From Mycoplasmopsis columbinasalis (GTDB lineage: Bacteria; Bacillota_I; Bacilli_A; Mycoplasmatales; Metamycoplasmataceae): 64,000 bases of DNA. Below the pieces are notes generated by a model. The model had not been told where the DNA came from, did no database searches, and was given only the letters and a program-made list of their open reading frames with translations. The translations under genes and the position numbers were made by a program. The stretch lies in assembly GCF_900660705.1 (NCBI RefSeq), contig NZ_LR215043.1, positions 496,001 through 560,000 on the forward strand, in the 5' to 3' direction. This document shows, piece by piece, positions 60,072 to 64,000 of the stretch. Positions within the stretch are counted from its first letter, which is position 1. The number at the start of each line of letters is the position of its first letter.

Positions 60072-60104
60072 AATGTAAGCGCGCCATTAAAGTTTTGTAA
60101 TCAT

Positions 60105-60140
60105 TAAAAAACACTCTTGACAAGAAGCAAGAGTGTTTTT
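60105..60140. terminator. Bidirectional terminator between tRNA-Ser(CGA) and adh
   Basis: AAAAAACACTCTTG and CAAGAGTGTTTTTT form a long stem with T runs on both strands. Confidence 0.9.
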
Positions 60141-60158
60141 TACTAATAGCGTGGTTAT

Positions 60159-61208
60159 TTATTTTCTAAAGTCGATTACAGCACGACCTAAGAATTCACC
60201 TTTTTGTAATTTGTCAAAAATTTCTGGAATTTCGTCAATTCTTACTACACGAGTAACTTCTGATTTTACTTTACCTTCAGCTGCGTATTCAAGCGCTTCA
60301 GCTAAGTCGAGTCTGGTTCCAACAATAGAACCAACAAGTTCTCTTTCAAAAAGTACTGTTCAGAAGATTGAAACACCAAATTCATCTTTACCATGCGCAT
60401 CTTTTGATGGTAAACCAACAAGAACTTGACGACCATTACGACGTAAAATGTCCATACCGTTTTGAGCTGCTTGTTTTGACACTGAGGTGTTAATTACACC
60501 ATGAGCACCACCATTGGTAGCTTTAATTAAGTTTTGTACTCAGTTAGGATCTTTAGCTGAGTTGAAAGCAAATTCTGCACCACTTTTAAGTGCTAAGTCA
60601 CATTTTTCATCGGTTAAATCAACACCAATTGGACGGTAGCCCATTGCTTTTGCATATTGAATTGCAAGTTGTCCAAGTCCGCCAACTCCAATTACTGCTA
60701 CTCATTGACCAGCTCTTACGTTAGCACGCTTGATTGCTTTGTAAGTTGTCACACCAGCACACACAACAGGAGCGCCTGTGATAAGGTCAAGTTTTTCAGG
60801 CACGATACCAACAAAGTCTTCGTGGCCAATTGCGTATTCAGCAAATGAACCATCTTTGGTGTAAGCTGACATATTTTGGTTTGGACAAAGTGTTTCTTCA
60901 CCTTGTAAACAGAATTCACAGCTGCCACATGCATCGTGGAGTCAAGCTAAACAAACTCTGTCACCAACTTTAAGTCTGGTGCAACCTTCACCAAGCTTTG
61001 TAACAATTCCGATACCTTCATGGCCAGGAATAAGTGGGTATTTTGGTTGTACTAACCAGTCAAAGTTAGCGGCATGTAAATCAGTGTGGCAAACGCCAGA
61101 TGTTTCCATCTTAATAAGCACTTCTTTGTATTTTGGTTTTGGAATTTCAACTTCTTCGACGCTTCATTGTTTTGGAGCACGAACGACAAAAGCTTTCATT
61201 TTTTCCAT
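60159..61208 (-). CDS. Zinc-dependent alcohol dehydrogenase
   Basis: This 349-residue medium-chain dehydrogenase has catalytic zinc ligands Cys40 (GVCHTDLH) and His63 (PGHEG), and structural zinc cysteines 94, 97, 100 and 108 (CGSCEFC...LC). The Rossmann motif [17 protein letters not shown] binds NAD(P). It resembles AdhP/AdhT-type enzymes converting ethanol and acetaldehyde or similar alcohols. I chose ATG 61208 (MEKMKAF) because AGAAAG lies upstream; MKAF at 61199 is the alternative. It is a single-gene unit between two noncoding gaps. Confidence 0.93.
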
Positions 61209-61511
61209 AATCATTCACTTTCTGCAAGAGGTAAATGTGTCAAAGTATATAAAAATCTCTTACATTTTTATTTTAGAATTTTTATAAAAAATCACAATTG
61301 AATAGTCAAAGCGGTAAGCAAATTGTTTTGATATTTTCATAGTAAACTCTGCTTTTTATCGTTATTTTGAATGCGAAAAAAGCAAAAACAAGCTCATTTG
61401 GAACAAAAATGAAACAAATGCGTTTGCCCCAATTTTTCTAACTCACTAGAGATAAGCCTTTTATTATAAAATTAATAGATATTTAATTTTTAATAAACAG
61501 AAAGGATGTTT
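61209..61511. other. Divergent intergenic region adh / pepO
   Basis: No gene is visible. It holds the promoters of both flanking genes. On the plus strand TTATTATAAAAT near 61460 is a candidate -10 for pepO, whose ribosome site is AGAAAGGATG at 61500-61508. No strong repeat was seen. Confidence 0.5.
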
Positions 61512-63425
61512 ATGGACCGTACACTTCTTAAAGAAAATTTTTATCGTGCCGTGAATAAAGAGTGACTTGCGAAAACAAAGATTCCAAACAATCGACCAAG
61601 TATTGGTACTTTTGTGGAAATTCACCTAAAGAACGAAAAGAGAGTAGAAAAATTAGCAGACGAACTTGAGCAAAAATTTGTTAACAACAAATTGACAGAC
61701 CCAATTTTACAAAACTTCGCAAAATTTTATCAACTCACAACTAATGCTACTAAGAGAGATGAACTCGGAGTGACTCCGTTACTTCCTTATCTCGAAGAAC
61801 TTAAACAACTCGATTCACTTGAAGATTACTGAAGCAAGTATTCGCATCTTGCGCTAAATGGCTTTAATGCAATTCTTAACTTTTCAGTTTATGCAGATTT
61901 TGCTAACAGTCAAAATCAAATTTTGTACGTTGAACCAGCAACAATTATCTTGCCTGAAATTTCATACTACAAAGATGATCATCCACAAAAGAAAGTTTTA
62001 CTTCGTGCCTATGACAAAGGCGCAAAGAAAATTCTTGCTCAACTTGGTTTTAGCCCAGAAGAAATTCGTGCATTGTTAAAAGGTACACATAAATTTGATG
62101 AAAATTTAGCGGCTTACTACCCAAGCGGCCTTGAATTATCTGATTATTCAAAAATGTATAACCCACTTACTTTGAAAGAATTCAATAAGTTTTCAAAGAA
62201 TGTGAAGTTATCAACCTTAGTGCAAGAATTAACTGGTAAAGATGTCAAAATTGTTTCACCAACTTACCCAAGATTCTTCGAAAATCTTGACAAAGTTGTT
62301 AACCGTCGTAACTGAAACCAATTCAAATCATGATTAATTGTTACTACAGCACTTGATTTTGCTAAGTATGCTGATGACGCTACTAGAGTAACCGCAACCC
62401 AATTTGGTCGTGTAGTTTCTGGTGTTAAGAGACCAAAAGCACCAAAAAAAGTAGCAACAGACCTTGCTGTGAGCTTCTTTTCAATGCCAGTGGGAATGGC
62501 TTTTGTGGACAAATACTTTTCAAATAAAATCAAAAAAGACGTTGAGAAAAAAGTTGCTACAATGATCGAGATTTATGCGCAAAGATTACAAAACAACACC
62601 TGACTTTCACCAGCAACTAAAGAAAAAGCTTTACTCAAATTGAGAACTTTAGACGTGCAAATTGGTTATCCAAAAGAATTTCGTCCATTTTACAAAGACT
62701 TTAAAGTTAGTTCATACGCTGAAGGCGGTAATTTATTGGCAAACGTAATCGAACTCGCAAAAGTCAGAATGAAGTGAAGCTTTTCATGCATCGACACACC
62801 AGTTAACAAAAACTTCTGAGGTATGGCGCCAAACGTAGTGAATGCATACTACTCACCTGTATTTAACCAAATTGTTTTCCCAGCTGCTATTTTAAATGAA
62901 CCATTTTACTCGACAAAACAAAGTTCAGCAGCTAATTATGGTGGTATTGGTGCCGTGATCGCACACGAAATTAGTCACGCTTTTGACAATCACGGAGCAC
63001 AATTCGATGAAAAAGGTAACTTGAATATGTGATGAACCCAAGCGGACTTTGATACTTTCACCGAATTAGGTAAAAAAATGATTGATTTATTTGATGGCGT
63101 GGAAACCTTCGGTGGTAAATGCGATGGAAAGTTAACTCTCTCAGAAAATATTGCTGATGCCGGTGGAATTTCTTGTGCTTTAGCAGCATCAAAACTTGAT
63201 CCAGATCATTCTTCAGAAGATTTCTTCATTAGTTGAGCAACAATCTGAAGACAACTTATGACGGAAAATGCAGCCAAAGTTTTACTTGTGACTGACCCGC
63301 ATGCTTCAACTGAATTAAGAGCAAATATGCAACTTAAAAATCTTGACGAATTTTACGAAACTTTCGATATAAAAGAAGGCGACAAGATGTTCTTGCCAAA
63401 AGAAAAGAGAGTTACGATTTGATAA
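61512..63425 (+). CDS. pepO: M13 family zinc metallopeptidase (PepO-like)
   Basis: This 637-residue neprilysin-family oligopeptidase has NVVNAYYSP, then the zinc site HEISH at residues 485-489 with the third ligand Glu545 in [22 protein letters not shown] is typical of the family. It has no membrane anchor or signal peptide, so it is cytoplasmic and probably trims imported peptides, which fits the Opp system in the same window. The N-terminal half has the usual helical domain beginning [10 protein letters not shown]. The last codon before TAA is TGA (Trp); the C-terminal Trp is conserved in M13 enzymes. Confidence 0.93.
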
Positions 63426-63430
63426 TTCGT

Positions 63431-63463
63431 ACAAACACAGGATTTTGTGCCTGTGTTTTTTTG
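63431..63463 (+). terminator. Terminator of pepO
   Basis: AACACAGG and CCTGTGTT form a stem around ATTTTGTG, followed by a T run. Confidence 0.85.
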
Positions 63464-63525
63464 TTTCAAAGTGGTCTCTTTTGTGACCTAAAAAGTTTAC
63501 AAGCTATAAAATAGTAGAAGAAAAT

Positions 63526-63552
63526 TTGTGAGTAAAAAGTAGCTTTTATAAT
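63526..63552 (+). promoter_or_regulatory. Candidate promoter of the last gene
   Basis: TTGTGA, 15 bases, TATAAT. The start codon is 80 bases downstream. Confidence 0.4.
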
Positions 63553-63632
63553 TAAACAAATACATTAATTAATCAAAACTATGAATTAGCTAGTAACGAG
63601 AGCTTTTGTTTTGCAAAAAAGAAGAGAATTTT

Positions 63633-64000
63633 ATGAGTAGTATTTTAAAAAGATTTTATAACGGTAAAGATTATGTTTTAGACGAAGAAGCACAAGAAGT
63701 ACGTTTGTTGCCGGATTTCCACAAAGAACTTTTGGAATCGCCAAATAAGTTTAAAAAATTTAAAAAATTTGGTGGGTCATCGATTGGCGATGTTTTTGAA
63801 ACTGATGCTTTTAAAAGTCAATTTAATGCTTTTTGTTTTATTTCCAGACTTAAAATGCCCGCTTTGCAAATGAAATATATAAATGCGGGTGTTGCACTGG
63901 AACCAAAAGTGGTTACTTTTATGCAAAAAATATTTCCTGGTGCCACGATTGAACACATTAGAGCTGAAGATGTTGAATACGATTACTTTAAAAATGACGA
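63633..64000 (+). CDS. Start of a YqaJ-like nuclease/recombinase gene (partial)
   Basis: The first about 122 residues are in the window. The segment FGGSSIGDVFETDAFKSQFNAF followed by KYINAGVALEPKVVTFM resembles the YqaJ / lambda-exonuclease type PD-(D/E)XK fold, where a G-S-x-I motif and a G-x-x-L-E-P segment precede the catalytic residues. Those residues would lie beyond the edge. Such proteins act in recombination or phage/ICE DNA processing, but many mycoplasmas carry chromosomal relatives of unknown role. AGAAGAGAA precedes the ATG. The family call is tentative. Confidence 0.55.
   Translation, partial: MSSILKRFYNGKDYVLDEEAQEVRLLPDFHKELLESPNKFKKFKKFGGSSIGDVFETDAFKSQFNAFCFISRLKMPALQMKYINAGVALEPKVVTFMQKIFPGATIEHIRAEDVEYDYFKND

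Overview
The window is a mollicute (Mycoplasma-type) chromosome segment that uses genetic code 4. Almost every long gene is interrupted by in-frame TGA at positions where a conserved Trp is expected (for example SDPWPK of TrmB and the GCFWG motif of MsrA), and all genes become continuous when TGA is read as Trp. The DNA is AT-rich, cell-wall genes are absent, 5S rRNA stands alone with its own promoter, and ClpB lacks its N-domain. This fits the hominis/synoviae/bovis side of the Mycoplasma tree. I cannot name the species.

Layout. 1-470: the end of an unknown gene, then 5S rRNA. 758-4243 (minus): rplK-rplA and clpB, with a CIRCE-like operator upstream of clpB. 4332-5485 (plus): trmB and msrA. 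5661-27188 (plus): two tandem giant paralogues of about 3,500 residues each. Both are membrane-anchored 'PDxFFG'-type proteins with an HEYGH metalloprotease-like motif, and each is split by a one-base frameshift. 27200-38633 (plus): a complete oligopeptide ABC transporter, oppA-B-C-D-F. It starts 12 bases after the second giant gene, and OppB and OppD carry very large extra cytoplasmic regions. 38806-43301: parE-parC. 43328-46292: two tandem YfcE-like phosphodiesterase paralogues (one lacking metal ligands), a Cof-type HAD phosphatase and RNase HIII. 46339-52799 (minus): rarA-pheS-ung-pheT-glyA. 52893-58832 (minus): dnaE-exonuclease-trxA-uvrC. 59085-60071: nine tRNA genes. 60159-61208 (minus): zinc alcohol dehydrogenase. 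61512-63425: M13 peptidase PepO. 63633-64000: start of a YqaJ-like nuclease gene.

The most interesting part is 5.5-38.6 kb. My inference is a surface-protein processing and peptide-uptake island: giant anchored proteins with a zinc-protease signature, transcribed into a peptide importer whose permease and ATPase have grown repetitive, coiled-coil-rich cytoplasmic domains. The second giant gene is broken at a run of seven G, which restores frame if it gains one G. That makes it a candidate phase-variation switch, although a sequencing error is possible. Both giant genes also have a terminator-like hairpin between the likely promoter and the start codon, suggesting attenuation.
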